Assembly (NCBI GenBank): GCA_024229115.1
Contig: JAAEST010000104.1
Span: 62,001-126,000, forward strand
Direction: 5' to 3'
DNA length: 64,000 bases
From: Oligoflexia bacterium
Lineage (GTDB): Bacteria > Bdellovibrionota > Bacteriovoracia > Bacteriovoracales > Bacteriovoracaceae
How positions within the stretch are numbered: position 1 is the first letter of the stretch; each line of letters starts with the position of its first letter. The notes under the pieces are model-generated. The model was not told the DNA's origin. It was given only the letters and a program-made list of their open reading frames with translations, and made no database searches. Shown piece by piece: positions 8,568 through 16,915 of the stretch. The position numbers were made by a program, and so were the translations under genes.

Positions 8568-9900
8568 CTGCTCCCAACCACTAGGCAACAGAAGTTGCTA
8601 TAGTGAGGGCTTCTAGGGTGCTAAGACCCATGCTCTCCAATCCAAGAGCTAAAATATTATTTGCAGCATTTTTATCTGCATTTTCTTCATAACCGCAATT
8701 CTGACATAGGAATTCGCTTTGGCTTAATCTATTCTCCTTACAAGTGTGGCCACAACTAGAGCATATTCTGGATGTGTTTTTTGGACTTACAAGCTCAAGA
8801 TGACTCCCATATCTTTTCGTTTTGTATTCACAAAACTGCCTAAACATTCCCCATCCCTGCCTTAAGATAGATCTATTTAGACCAGATTTTTGAGAAACCA
8901 TTTTTCCTGGATTCTCAATTGTTCCAGATGCAGACTTGGACATATTCTTCACTTTTAGATTTTCCATACAGACAATTGCGTGGTTTTTGCAAATGTCTTT
9001 TGAAACTTCGTGAAGAAAGTTTTTCCTTATTCTGGATATTTTTGTGTGCTTTTTTCTAACAATCTTTTGATAGTAGTGCCATTTTTTTGAGAACTTTTTG
9101 ACTTCTGGTTTAGACAACCTTCGCTGAATTTTTGCAATTTCTTTTTCGAGTTGTTTTATCTTCCTTAGGTCTAGATTGTGATCTTTTTTAGTTGTTACAA
9201 TTGTTTTTACAACACCGAGATCTATTCCGATGGCCTTTTTAACGCTTAACTCTCCACCATGAGCGGAGCAGTCTGCAACATTTTTTTCGCAAGTGATTGA
9301 GATATACCACTCGCCATGAGCTTTTCGAGAAATTGTTGCAACTTTCGGTTTGCCCTCAATTGGTCGATGTTGAATAAGTTTTATCCCACCTTTCAATTTA
9401 GGCAAGCCAGAAATAACGCTTTTCTTGTTAGTTATTTTACCCACTTGAATTTTTCCTGCTTGCGGAAAGCAAATGGCATCGGTACATCGACCTTTCTTTT
9501 TTCTTTTCGGAAACCCCGCCCTGCCTTCAAAAAAGTTTCTATATGCTCTATCTAAATGTCGTAAGGACATTTGTAGCGATTGTGAAGGAACTTCCTTGAG
9601 CCAAGAAAATTCTTCGATCTTTTTACAGTCTGGTAACTCGTTTTGTTGAGAGAAATAATTTAGACTTTTACCCGTCATCTCATAGGCCATCACTCTTTGC
9701 TCAAGAGCACAGTTGTACAAAAATCTACATGCTCCCATCCAGCGAGCAAGAATTTTTGTTTGGGCCTTTGTTGGTCTGAGCCTGAATTGATAGGTGATCA
9801 TTTCAGTATCTTTCTTCTCTTTGTTCATAAATTCATGATGACACTTTTAGAGATTAGTGCAAGTCACTACATAAAACCAGGTATCTAGAGATACGAATTC
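8568..9900 (-). mobile_element. Solitary tnpB (IS605-type) element, approximate limits
   Basis: Limits are estimated. In tnpB orientation the 3' end carries a small hairpin (GCAAC-TTCT-GTTGC, 8585-8598) overlapping the end of the gene, then a short tail to about 8568. This is where the omega-RNA and right end lie in this family. On the upstream side a palindrome (GTATC-TAGA-GATAC, about 9881-9894) may belong to the left end. No target duplication is expected. Confidence 0.45.
8581..9828 (-). CDS. tnpB: TnpB, IS200/IS605-family RNA-guided nuclease
   Basis: 415 residues, normal for TnpB. It has the N-terminal HTH-like region (ITYQFRLRPTKAQ), RuvC Asp in GIDLGVV (about 203), Glu in CMENLKVKNMS (about 287), a four-cysteine zinc finger (CSSCGHTC...CQNCG, about 355-378) and the final Asp in ADKNAANNIL, so all catalytic residues are present. 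TnpB cuts DNA under guidance of an omega-RNA from the element's right end. No TnpA lies next to it. The ATG at 9801 (MITYQF) is an alternative start. It is inserted 13 nt after the FtsK-nuclease stop codon. Confidence 0.92.
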   Translation of the reverse strand: MNKEKKDTEMITYQFRLRPTKAQTKILARWMGACRFLYNCALEQRVMAYEMTGKSLNYFSQQNELPDCKKIEEFSWLKEVPSQSLQMSLRHLDRAYRNFFEGRAGFPKRKKKGRCTDAICFPQAGKIQVGKITNKKSVISGLPKLKGGIKLIQHRPIEGKPKVATISRKAHGEWYISITCEKNVADCSAHGGELSVKKAIGIDLGVVKTIVTTKKDHNLDLRKIKQLEKEIAKIQRRLSKPEVKKFSKKWHYYQKIVRKKHTKISRIRKNFLHEVSKDICKNHAIVCMENLKVKNMSKSASGTIENPGKMVSQKSGLNRSILRQGWGMFRQFCEYKTKRYGSHLELVSPKNTSRICSSCGHTCKENRLSQSEFLCQNCGYEENADKNAANNILALGLESMGLSTLEALTIATSVA

Positions 9901-10187
9901 AAAATAGCAAAAAAGTGCCCCGTAAATTTGGTAGTCTAAAACTTTATGAATCTTAAGATATCATATTTGTTAAAAGTGGGATTTTGTTTGTATCACCATC
10001 TTGGAAGACCGCACTATGGACAAGAGTATACTACTTACTCACTACAGGTGGCGCAACCATCGAAACAAATAGAAGGTATATCGAAAATCAAGGGAGATAA
10101 TTCTCGCCGAAGGGCTAAAATTCATCTCCACCCTGACTCTCTACGCCAAGGGCGGAGAATTCTTTTTAAGTTAAGTTAAATCTAAGA
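9829..10187. other. Region without a convincing gene, with a hairpin near the right end
   Basis: No frame here has good coding character or a ribosome-binding site. The possible left end of the tnpB element lies at the left. From about 10099 to 10166 a stem can form between AATTCTCGCC and GGCGGAGAATT, followed by CTTTTT, which would work as a plus-strand terminator. It may be the original terminator of the FtsK-nuclease transcript, displaced by the insertion. Confidence 0.35.
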
Positions 10188-10322
10188 CTAATCGATTTCT
10201 TTGTACTCAAGTGCTTCGATATTTCGAGTTTCACACTCTGGGCACTCGCTATCACATGCACACTCATAGACTTCTTCCCATGAGTGCCCACAGTTAGGAC
10301 AAGCGTATTTAATATTAAACAT
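10188..10322 (-). CDS. 44-residue zinc-ribbon protein
   Basis: Short gene starting MFNIKYACPNCGHSWEE. It has CPNC and CPEC pairs plus CACDSEC, giving a rubredoxin/zinc-ribbon pattern. The ATG overlaps the end of the preceding gene by 8 nt (ATG-TT-TAA), an arrangement seen several times in this block and suggesting translational coupling. Function unknown. Confidence 0.6.
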   Translation of the reverse strand: MFNIKYACPNCGHSWEEVYECACDSECPECETRNIEALEYKEID

Positions 10323-10626
10323 TACCTGGTCCATTAGAAGCTTCAATCCACTGAGACTCAGAGAGAATATTTAGCCCCATATTTGAAAGACAGTCTTTAA
10401 CGATTTGCTCATTTTTAGAAACTTCTTCACTTGAGATCCCTAAGACTACTTCATCACCAATCATTTGACCAAGGTGATGCTCTTTAAACGCTAGGTATTT
10501 AACCCCTTCGGAACCTTCTTTGATCTCATAGAATACACCACCTCTTTTAAGTTGTACTTTTTGAAGTGCAACATTTAAAAAATTCATTTTTACTGTCAAT
10601 AATTCTTTTGTAGTTTTAACGCTCAT
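10315..10626 (-). CDS. Conserved-looking protein of unknown function
   Basis: 103 residues, not recognised. It is soluble and mixed alpha/beta in look, with no cysteines besides one near the C-terminal third. GGGGGA lies just before the ATG. A CGATTGAG box lies 29 nt upstream. It is coupled to the following zinc-ribbon gene, and the pair may act together. Confidence 0.55.
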   Translation of the reverse strand: MSVKTTKELLTVKMNFLNVALQKVQLKRGGVFYEIKEGSEGVKYLAFKEHHLGQMIGDEVVLGISSEEVSKNEQIVKDCLSNMGLNILSESQWIEASNGPGNV

Positions 10627-10655
10627 TATTCCCCCATAGGTTATTTTGCTACCTA

Positions 10656-10663
10656 CTCAATCG
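10656..10663 (-). promoter_or_regulatory. CGATTGAG box (10626 gene)
   Basis: Minus-strand copy 29 nt before the ATG at 10626; followed by TAGGTAG. Confidence 0.55.
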
Positions 10664-10687
10664 AATTATTTTGAACGTTTCAGGAGG

Positions 10688-11383
10688 CTATTTAGAGGCG
10701 TCTTTTTTGGCCTGAATCACAATGAGGCCTTTTCTATAGAGCTGCTCAATTTCTAAAAATTGAGCTTGATCCCTTTCTGTAAGTTCTAAATTGTTAAGTA
10801 CATGAAGAACGTGCTTGAGACTTCTGATTGCTTTTCGTAGTTTATCAATATTTAATGTATCTGCATTTTGGTAAAGAGTCCTGACAACTTCTTTAGAAGC
10901 ACCTTTTATACTACCCCTTTTCTTTTTGGGAGTATTATTTTTAGAATTTTCAAGCCTTTGAATTTCTGTGACATTGTTATAAGTTTTTGCACATCTATTC
11001 CAGAGTTTCTTATCTTTCTTTATGCTTTTGATATCTTTTGGATCGAGTTTTAAAACTATATCTCTATAGATACTAATCCATGTAGAGACTTGCTTTCTGT
11101 TATACCCAATCGAGTCGGCAAAATCTGTTGTTGTGAAGCGATTCCCCGCATTCCCCCCATGAAATAAATCAATGCAACTTAGGCCTAGCTTGGCTATTTC
11201 AAATTCAACTACAAGACATTCTTGATTTAATATTTCTAGCTCTTTGTGCTTTAATTCGATATTCTTAGATATCTTTTTATGTTTAGTGATCAGACTTTTG
11301 GCACGGTCTATATTTTTATTAAGAAGAACAATTTTAGATCTATCTTTTACTTTATTAGGGTCAAATTTAGCTAGTGCTCCCAT
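10688..11383 (-). CDS. HTH-type DNA-binding protein, tandem paralogue B
   Basis: 231 residues. The central part reads AKLGLSCIDLFHGGNAGN, then FADSIGYNRKQVSTWISIYRDIV, a helix-turn-helix-like segment near residues 89-111. The C-terminus is basic and helical. The neighbour at 11387 has the same layout (IAKLALKVCDIRHGG, then a WVINYRDI segment), so the two arose by duplication. GGAG precedes the ATG, which lies 3 nt after the upstream stop. Probably DNA-binding; target unknown. Confidence 0.6.
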   Translation of the reverse strand: MGALAKFDPNKVKDRSKIVLLNKNIDRAKSLITKHKKISKNIELKHKELEILNQECLVVEFEIAKLGLSCIDLFHGGNAGNRFTTTDFADSIGYNRKQVSTWISIYRDIVLKLDPKDIKSIKKDKKLWNRCAKTYNNVTEIQRLENSKNNTPKKKRGSIKGASKEVVRTLYQNADTLNIDKLRKAIRSLKHVLHVLNNLELTERDQAQFLEIEQLYRKGLIVIQAKKDASK

Positions 11384-11386
11384 AAA

Positions 11387-12163
11387 TTACTCCGTATCAA
11401 CTGATTTAAACGCACGTAGAGCTTCTTCAATAAAGTTGATAGACGCTCTAATTTTAACTTTTTCTTCACTGCTTAAATTTTTTGGAAGATCAACTGATAA
11501 ACCCTTAACTCGCCTGGCACTCTCATAAATCTTCTCCACTAAATAAAGCGAACTTCCAGGCACCCCTGCCTCATCAAAGAGTTTTTTTACTTCTTTTTTC
11601 GATAAATTCTTCCTATAGGGACTTAGAGATCTAGGTGTTGAGTTCTTTCGATTCTCTTCACTTCTAAGAGTCTTAAGAACCCTACGGGCCTTGTTGGCCT
11701 TGGACCAATCTTCCATGGTTGGGTTTTCTATCCCAATCTTTTGACAAATATCTCTATAGTTAATAACCCACCCACTTAAAGAGTTGTGATGCACATTAAT
11801 ATCACTTGCAAATCTTTTAAGAGTATAAATATTTGTGGAAATTCCACCATGTCTTATGTCACAAACCTTTAGGGCAAGCTTAGCAATCTCTACTTGATAA
11901 AAATTCATTCTCTTTACCAGGGCCCTTCCTTTTGATACACATTCTTGATAGAGATCCTCTGACTCTATATCTGTTTGGTCTTCAAGTAGATCCTCTATAT
12001 CTCTAACAAGAGATTCAAGCATCTTCTTTTCAGTTAAAACAGAACCTCTAAGCTTATTTTTTAAAAGGGAATTAATCTCATTTTTTAGAAAATGAATGGC
12101 TTCAAAATCCTTTCTTTTTGTTAAGCTATTAAACTTAGTTTTATATTCTGATGTGATCGACAT
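11387..12163 (-). CDS. HTH-type DNA-binding protein, tandem paralogue A
   Basis: 258 residues with the same domain plan as the next gene: a helical N-terminus, the HGG motif in CDIRHGGIST, then RFASDINVHHNSLSGWVINYRDI as an HTH-like segment, and a shared N-STPR/N-NTPK turn after it. AGGAGAG lies before the ATG. It sits 8 nt downstream of the 12172 gene in one operon. Identity between the copies is low by eye, so the duplication is old. Function unknown. Confidence 0.6.
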   Translation of the reverse strand: MSITSEYKTKFNSLTKRKDFEAIHFLKNEINSLLKNKLRGSVLTEKKMLESLVRDIEDLLEDQTDIESEDLYQECVSKGRALVKRMNFYQVEIAKLALKVCDIRHGGISTNIYTLKRFASDINVHHNSLSGWVINYRDICQKIGIENPTMEDWSKANKARRVLKTLRSEENRKNSTPRSLSPYRKNLSKKEVKKLFDEAGVPGSSLYLVEKIYESARRVKGLSVDLPKNLSSEEKVKIRASINFIEEALRAFKSVDTE

Positions 12164-12171
12164 GTACTCTC

Positions 12172-13260
12172 CTACATATTAGTAGAAAAAGTACTCAAAT
12201 AATTTACAAACCTTGCTTGATTATTATTCTTTAGACTCACCTTTAAAATGCTATTAGGCCTTAAGTCCTTTGGTATTCCTTTAATTTTGTAACATTCCCC
12301 TGTTTTTACAGTGACGATAACTTCATTTAAATCTCTGTAAATGGCCATAACCTTTGCAGTATAATTCTGAGTAGGATAATTTTCGCGAATATAATAAAGA
12401 GCTTCTTTTGGATAATCATTATTAATTGAGATAAAATTATAATAACTTGATGAAGAATTCCCACAATCTGCTATGTTTAAAAATGCCCCAACTAAACCAT
12501 TTTTATCAAAATTTGAGCTCTTATTAAGCTTATGAATTCCATTGTTTTTTAAGACACCTAGACTTCTTCTCAATTCTTCTCTAATAGAGTTTAAAAGCTT
12601 TATATATTCAAGATCATTACTAGTTAAATTATCGACAATAAAGTTCTTGTGCCTTACTAACTGCTTGTATGTCTTTTTCACTAGATCATATTTTTGACAC
12701 TGATTGAAGAAATTTTGATTATTTTTTTGGTACTGGATTAAAACCTCAATTTCTTCAATCTTTTCTTTAGTGAGTTCACCTTTAAATCCTTTTGAATAAA
12801 AGTCATTTAAAAAGCGTCTTAAATTGTAGGGTGATTCAAAAATCATAGCATCGACCACTCTATGAACAAGTGATTTGTTTGTAATGCATAAATGATCTGT
12901 TGTTATAAGAGATTCAATATCACTTAAAATATCATTTTTATCACTTAACTCTTTTTTTGCAATCGTAGTAAAAATAGATGTTCTCCCCTTATCAAGAGAG
13001 CTAAAAAGATGATCTAATAACTTGGAAACTTTTTTTTTAGAGTAATCTTTATTTACTAAGGAGTTTATTTCGCCCCAGAGTTTTTCAAGCTTAAACACTT
13101 GGTTAAAAAGAGTTTTGGCCCCAACGGGAACAAGAAAATAGTGAGAATAATCTTTTTTTCTTACACAGATTAGATCTGCACCAAAGTATTTGTAGTGAGC
13201 AACACTTTTTGCCCAAGATGAGGTAACGTTTATTGAATTTAGTAGTGATAATTCAGACAT
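12172..13260 (-). CDS. Unknown protein, first gene of an HTH-paralogue operon
   Basis: About 362 residues, not recognised. It is lysine- and asparagine-rich, largely helical, with a C-terminal beta-rich region (KVMAIYRDLNEVIVTVKTG) that might form a small barrel. The ATG at 13260 follows GGGAGGAAAT, so it is preferred over an upstream in-frame start at 13272. An AGTATACACTATTT promoter (TTGATC-17-TATACT) lies just upstream. It heads the operon containing the two HTH paralogues. Confidence 0.6.
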   Translation of the reverse strand: MSELSLLNSINVTSSWAKSVAHYKYFGADLICVRKKDYSHYFLVPVGAKTLFNQVFKLEKLWGEINSLVNKDYSKKKVSKLLDHLFSSLDKGRTSIFTTIAKKELSDKNDILSDIESLITTDHLCITNKSLVHRVVDAMIFESPYNLRRFLNDFYSKGFKGELTKEKIEEIEVLIQYQKNNQNFFNQCQKYDLVKKTYKQLVRHKNFIVDNLTSNDLEYIKLLNSIREELRRSLGVLKNNGIHKLNKSSNFDKNGLVGAFLNIADCGNSSSSYYNFISINNDYPKEALYYIRENYPTQNYTAKVMAIYRDLNEVIVTVKTGECYKIKGIPKDLRPNSILKVSLKNNNQARFVNYLSTFSTNM

Positions 13261-13279
13261 ATTTCCTCCCACATTAAAC

Positions 13280-13293
13280 AGTATACACTATTT
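13280..13293 (-). promoter_or_regulatory. AGTATACACTATTT operator/promoter (13260 gene)
   Basis: Contains -10 TATACT, 17 nt after TTGATC; about 13 nt of leader with a GGGAGG site follow. Confidence 0.65.
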
Positions 13294-13315
13294 AAGGATT
13301 TGGATCAATATGTCA

Positions 13316-13600
13316 TTATAAAAGGAGCTTTTTAGCTCCAATGAAGGTGTAAAAATCACCCTTTAGAGGTCCCATTTCTTGATCTGAGACGTTTACGAAG
13401 ATAATTCGAGCATTTGTATTAGTATGGGCTTTGTAGAGCTTAATAAGCTTCATATGGAGATAATCATCTCTAATAAATTTGACTAAATATTCCTTCTTTT
13501 GTCCTATTAGAACTAAGTCGAATAATTCGCTAGTCGATTCAATTCCTTTAAGTCCTTTTGAGTTAAATAGATCTTTAATTCTTAAAATTATATCTTCCAT
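13316..13600 (-). CDS. Small unknown protein
   Basis: 94 residues, not recognised; alternating hydrophobic strands (KEYLVKFIRDDYLHMKLI, ARIIFVNVSD) suggest a compact alpha/beta fold. Its ATG follows a CGATTGAG box by 5 nt (AAGAT between) and there is no good Shine-Dalgarno site, which fits a leaderless or very short leader mRNA. It is divergent from the ClpX-like gene. Confidence 0.55.
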   Translation of the reverse strand: MEDIILRIKDLFNSKGLKGIESTSELFDLVLIGQKKEYLVKFIRDDYLHMKLIKLYKAHTNTNARIIFVNVSDQEMGPLKGDFYTFIGAKKLLL

Positions 13601-13605
13601 ATCTT

Positions 13606-13613
13606 CTCAATCG
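13606..13613 (-). promoter_or_regulatory. CGATTGAG box (13600 gene)
   Basis: Minus-strand copy, 5 nt before the ATG at 13600. Confidence 0.6.
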
Positions 13614-13685
13614 TAACAAATCGGTCTTTTAAAGCTGTAATAATTTTTACTTTCAATTCTACTTGTATATAGGGGGAATGCTTTT

Positions 13686-14918
13686 ATGAAATATTGTATT
13701 AAGTGTGGATCAAACATTATAAGACCAGATGACTCAGTTACATATGAAGGGTTTAGCGTATGTGGTGTTTGTTTGAATGAATTTGTTAAACTTAGAGCTC
13801 CAGATAAAGAGACTAAGAATTGGAAGGTTTCAGATAAAAAGAAGTTTCTTCAAAGTTTTATGAGGGAATTTCAGGCTGCCTGCTATCTTGATATGAAAAA
13901 GAAATTGTCGATGAATACTCGAACTATACAAGTAACGAGAGACCTAGAGGTAAGAAACGAGCTTATTCCCTACGTGAAAGATATTCACGAACATCTGAAA
14001 AATTACACTAAAGGTCAAGATGAACTTCTTGAAAGAATTAGTGAACTAATCTATCAAAGTGAGCTACAAAAGTACTCTCAAAGATCCTACAGGCCTCAAA
14101 CCCTTCTTATAGTAGGAGGAAGTGGTACAGGTAAAACATCAAGTATTGACGCTCTAGAAGAGTTTTATCCAAAAAGCAGTGGCCATCATGAATTTAATAA
14201 AAAAATAATTAAAGTGGATTGTTCTAGTCTATCGCCTGCTTCATATAAAGGAAATCGTCTTGATATGATTGGAAAACTTGCTCTTGAAGCTTATGGGGGT
14301 GACTTAGAAGATCTAGTCGATATTGGATGTGTCTTCTTTTTTGATGAGTTTGACAAGCTCTTTCATACGGGCCTTGAGACAAAGCAAGGTGTTGTACGAG
14401 AGCTTTTAAAATTAATGGAAGGATCAATTGCATTTGAAAGTGATCAACTGAAAGGACAATATCAAGAAATTGATTTAACAAATTCTATCTTTATATTTTC
14501 GGGGGCTTTTAGTTATATTGAAAGTTCTATTAACTCGAAATCTATGGGCCTTAATAAATCACACTCCCTAGAAGATAAAAAGGTTGTAAAAAAGAATGAT
14601 CTTTTAAAATTTGGCATTCCAACGGAAATCATTGGAAGATTCAACTACTTTGTAACAACTAATCCGCTATCTAAAGAAACAATTAGGAAAATTATGACAA
14701 CCTCTCAAAACTCACAGTGGCTTGAGCTTGAAGAGGAAGTGAGATTTCACGGGATAAAGGAGATGGACTTAAGCTACGAGCTTGAAAGAATTGTCAGTGA
14801 ATGTGCAAGTAATCCACTGGGATTAAGAGTAGCTAACCAAATGATAGCCACTCTTAGGTCTAGAATTTTTAAAGATTATGTATTAGAAGATAAAAAGTGC
14901 CCGCTTAAGACGGTTTAA
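13686..14918 (+). CDS. ClpX-like AAA+ unfoldase with N-terminal zinc finger
   Basis: 410 residues. The N-terminal zinc-binding domain has Cys4, Cys7, Cys26 and Cys29, as in ClpX. The AAA+ module has Walker A GGSGTGKT (about 143-150), Walker B VFFFDEFDKLF (about 216), the FGIPTEIIGRF segment equivalent to ClpX FGLIPEFIGR, and NPLGLRVAN as sensor 2. ClpX unfolds proteins, usually for ClpP. Where ClpX carries its IGF loop for ClpP docking this protein seems to have SMGLNK, so it may work without ClpP. It could remodel replication or transfer complexes, as ClpX does for Mu transposase. Confidence 0.8.
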   Translation: MKYCIKCGSNIIRPDDSVTYEGFSVCGVCLNEFVKLRAPDKETKNWKVSDKKKFLQSFMREFQAACYLDMKKKLSMNTRTIQVTRDLEVRNELIPYVKDIHEHLKNYTKGQDELLERISELIYQSELQKYSQRSYRPQTLLIVGGSGTGKTSSIDALEEFYPKSSGHHEFNKKIIKVDCSSLSPASYKGNRLDMIGKLALEAYGGDLEDLVDIGCVFFFDEFDKLFHTGLETKQGVVRELLKLMEGSIAFESDQLKGQYQEIDLTNSIFIFSGAFSYIESSINSKSMGLNKSHSLEDKKVVKKNDLLKFGIPTEIIGRFNYFVTTNPLSKETIRKIMTTSQNSQWLELEEEVRFHGIKEMDLSYELERIVSECASNPLGLRVANQMIATLRSRIFKDYVLEDKKCPLKTV

Positions 14919-15148
14919 TCAATCGCCTCGCGATCACAGTATACTTGCCCAGGTACTACATCGATACTCTGGGCATCATTAATTAGGTCTTGAAAGTAGC
15001 CTTCATCAAAATCAACGCCAGAACCTTCTAGATGAGATTTCCATGATTTTAGAAATACTTCCTTTAGATGGTCTTCATCTTTAGCAAAGATGTGAAACTC
15101 AAAATTACTTGTTTCAATTATAAAAAGTTTAAGTTTTCCACCCTTCAT
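14915..15148 (-). CDS. Small unknown protein
   Basis: 77 residues, not recognised, mixed alpha/beta with an acidic C-terminal half. The ATG at 15148 follows GAAGGG and is preferred to an in-frame TTG 15 nt upstream. It begins 1 nt after the stop codon of the exonuclease-like gene, so it is probably cotranscribed. Its end overlaps the convergent ClpX-like gene by 4 nt. Confidence 0.5.
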   Translation of the reverse strand: MKGGKLKLFIIETSNFEFHIFAKDEDHLKEVFLKSWKSHLEGSGVDFDEGYFQDLINDAQSIDVVPGQVYCDREAID

Positions 15149-15149
15149 T

Positions 15150-15740
15150 TTATGACCCTTCAAAAATCTCTCTTTTATTTTTATAGTTATCCATAATATC
15201 CATCATTAACTTTATATTTTCAATAGTTGAATAGCGATTAATCTCGTCGTATCCGATAAATGATAGTTCCGCCAGATTTGGAATCTTATTTAAGGACTCG
15301 CTATAAAACATTGAGGTAATATTAAAGTCCTCTTTGTAGATGTGTTTTTTATCGAGCCCATGAAGAAAGAGAATAGGAAGATCTTGAGCACAGGTCATTC
15401 TCCCCGCTGGGATAAACTTATCCTTTTTAAACTCAAGGGCCTTTTTTTCTATCCAGGAGTTAAGATCATTAATGGCACTTTTAAGATCAGTGGGGTCAAC
15501 AACGCCTCTTTCAATCTCATTTTTAAGGTACAAATTGCGCTTCTTGGCCCCTTTGGAGCTCCACTTATACTCCTTATGGTGGATATATCGATGAAAGCTT
15601 AAATCCTCTCTCATCCCCTCGTTTGGGATATAAAGAGAAAATCCAATTTCAAGAATCTGAGGACAACTTAGAGATTCTTTAGAAAACTCAAGAACCCCCG
15701 TAGTATGTATATCAATGAATAATAATGGAAAAGCACTCAT
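15150..15740 (-). CDS. DnaQ-like exonuclease-fold protein, probably degenerate
   Basis: 196 residues. The N-terminus reads LLFIDIHTTGVLEF, which aligns with the ExoI motif D-x-E-T-T-G of DEDD 3'-5' exonucleases but has His in place of the catalytic Glu. The middle has AGRMTCAQDLPILF, resembling ExoII. Missing residues suggest it is inactive, or a binding or regulatory version. An intact DnaQ-like gene lies 41 nt upstream. The transcript is probably leaderless, because TATACT of an AGTATACACTATTT site ends 7 nt before the ATG. Confidence 0.5.
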   Translation of the reverse strand: MSAFPLLFIDIHTTGVLEFSKESLSCPQILEIGFSLYIPNEGMREDLSFHRYIHHKEYKWSSKGAKKRNLYLKNEIERGVVDPTDLKSAINDLNSWIEKKALEFKKDKFIPAGRMTCAQDLPILFLHGLDKKHIYKEDFNITSMFYSESLNKIPNLAELSFIGYDEINRYSTIENIKLMMDIMDNYKNKREIFEGS

Positions 15741-15747
15741 ACCAATA

Positions 15748-15761
15748 AGTATACACTATTT
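15748..15761 (-). promoter_or_regulatory. AGTATACACTATTT operator/promoter (exonuclease-like gene)
   Basis: Minus strand TTGCAC-16-TATACT; -10 lies 7 nt before the ATG at 15740. Confidence 0.65.
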
Positions 15762-15781
15762 ACAAATTTGTGCAACAAGTC

Positions 15782-16399
15782 TTATTTTAAGGAATAGTTG
15801 AGATAAGAGAGCTCTTTATGACAATCAAATAGTCCCCAATGACTTTTTTGCTCTTTAGGGATCATTTTCATATTTAAAGGAAACTCTTTCAAGGCCCTTT
15901 TTTCAAACTCGTCTCGCTCAATCCCTTCATCTAGCATTTTGGCCCAGGCAAGTGTTTGAATGTCGATTACTCGGTAGTGAAAATGTCCAACCCTATCTCT
16001 TTTTCCTGTTTGTGGATTTAATTTAAATCTAAGAAGTTCTAGACCAATCTGCTCCTCGCAAAAAGGAATATCAAAAGTTCCAAGGTTCCATCCTGCAAGA
16101 GTTGGAAAATTGCCTTCTTTAATCTCACAAAATTTAATTATTTCATTAAGACATATTTCATGAGCATTCTCTTTTAATGGGATATTTCTACATTTATCAA
16201 AGAGTTCGACTTGGTGCTCTTTTGCAAAGTCGCTCATTTTCGATCCATCATTGAAAAAGTAGTAATCAAAACTCTTGTTTGGACGAAATATTTTCTCTAC
16301 TTTGTCGTAATTTGCTTCAAGAAGAGATACTTCAATAATTTTATCTTCTAATTTATTTGTCCCTTCTGTTTCAATATCTAATATGTAAATCTTATCCAT
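15782..16399 (-). CDS. DnaQ-like 3'-5' exonuclease (DEDD family)
   Basis: 205 residues. ExoI is IYILDIETEGTN (Asp8, Glu10), ExoII is AGWNLGTFDIPF with Asn and Asp, and the C-terminal part has HYRVIDIQTLAWAKM, giving an ExoIII-like aspartate. These are the metal ligands of proofreading and processing exonucleases. AGGAGAAAAG precedes the ATG. It is in an operon after thyA and a small unknown gene, which fits a role in nucleotide supply and replication of the element. Confidence 0.7.
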   Translation of the reverse strand: MDKIYILDIETEGTNKLEDKIIEVSLLEANYDKVEKIFRPNKSFDYYFFNDGSKMSDFAKEHQVELFDKCRNIPLKENAHEICLNEIIKFCEIKEGNFPTLAGWNLGTFDIPFCEEQIGLELLRFKLNPQTGKRDRVGHFHYRVIDIQTLAWAKMLDEGIERDEFEKRALKEFPLNMKMIPKEQKSHWGLFDCHKELSYLNYSLK

Positions 16400-16408
16400 T
16401 CTTTTCTC

Positions 16409-16915
16409 CTAAAGCATTAACACTCTTGTTAGAGGCCTATCTTCATTTACTTCTACTTTATCAAAGTGAGTTACCTGACCTATAGTGAGTTGAATATTAC
16501 ATATAAGTTTACCACTTTGATTATATGAGTACTTTAACACCAAATTTGCTTTTCTATCGGGATTTCTTAGCTTAATCAAATCCTTTTTACTGTCGTTAAA
16601 CACTTTCTCACTAACGCTAAGATGTAAAATTTCAATCTCTAAATTCTCCCTGATAAAACTTAATACATCTTCCTCACTTGGGTCATCTTCGTTGCATACC
16701 TCATCAATAAAGCTAGAGATCTTATCACTATAAAAATAATCCTTAATTAAAAGTGGGTGACATAAAAAATCGCCCTCAAATATCATCCCACCACTTGAAT
16801 CACTTACATGATTAAATTCTTTAAACATAGTTTCCCATAGGTCAAATTCTTTAGAGAAGCTCTCTAAAAGAGATTTATTCGCAACAATTTCTTTTTCTTT
16901 CATATTCTTACTCAT
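16409..16915 (-). CDS. Unknown protein coupled to thyA
   Basis: 168 residues, not recognised. The N-terminal half is acidic and helical; the C-terminal half alternates in strand-like fashion ([24 protein letters not shown] broken at two sites). The ATG overlaps the thyA stop codon (ATGA), indicating translational coupling. The neighbours are thyA and a DnaQ-like exonuclease. Confidence 0.55.
   Translation of the reverse strand: MSKNMKEKEIVANKSLLESFSKEFDLWETMFKEFNHVSDSSGGMIFEGDFLCHPLLIKDYFYSDKISSFIDEVCNEDDPSEEDVLSFIRENLEIEILHLSVSEKVFNDSKKDLIKLRNPDRKANLVLKYSYNQSGKLICNIQLTIGQVTHFDKVEVNEDRPLTRVLML

Noticed and set aside
9946-10179. 77-codon plus-strand frame after the tnpB element
   Set aside because: Poor coding composition, no ribosome-binding site, and it runs through the hairpin at about 10099-10166.
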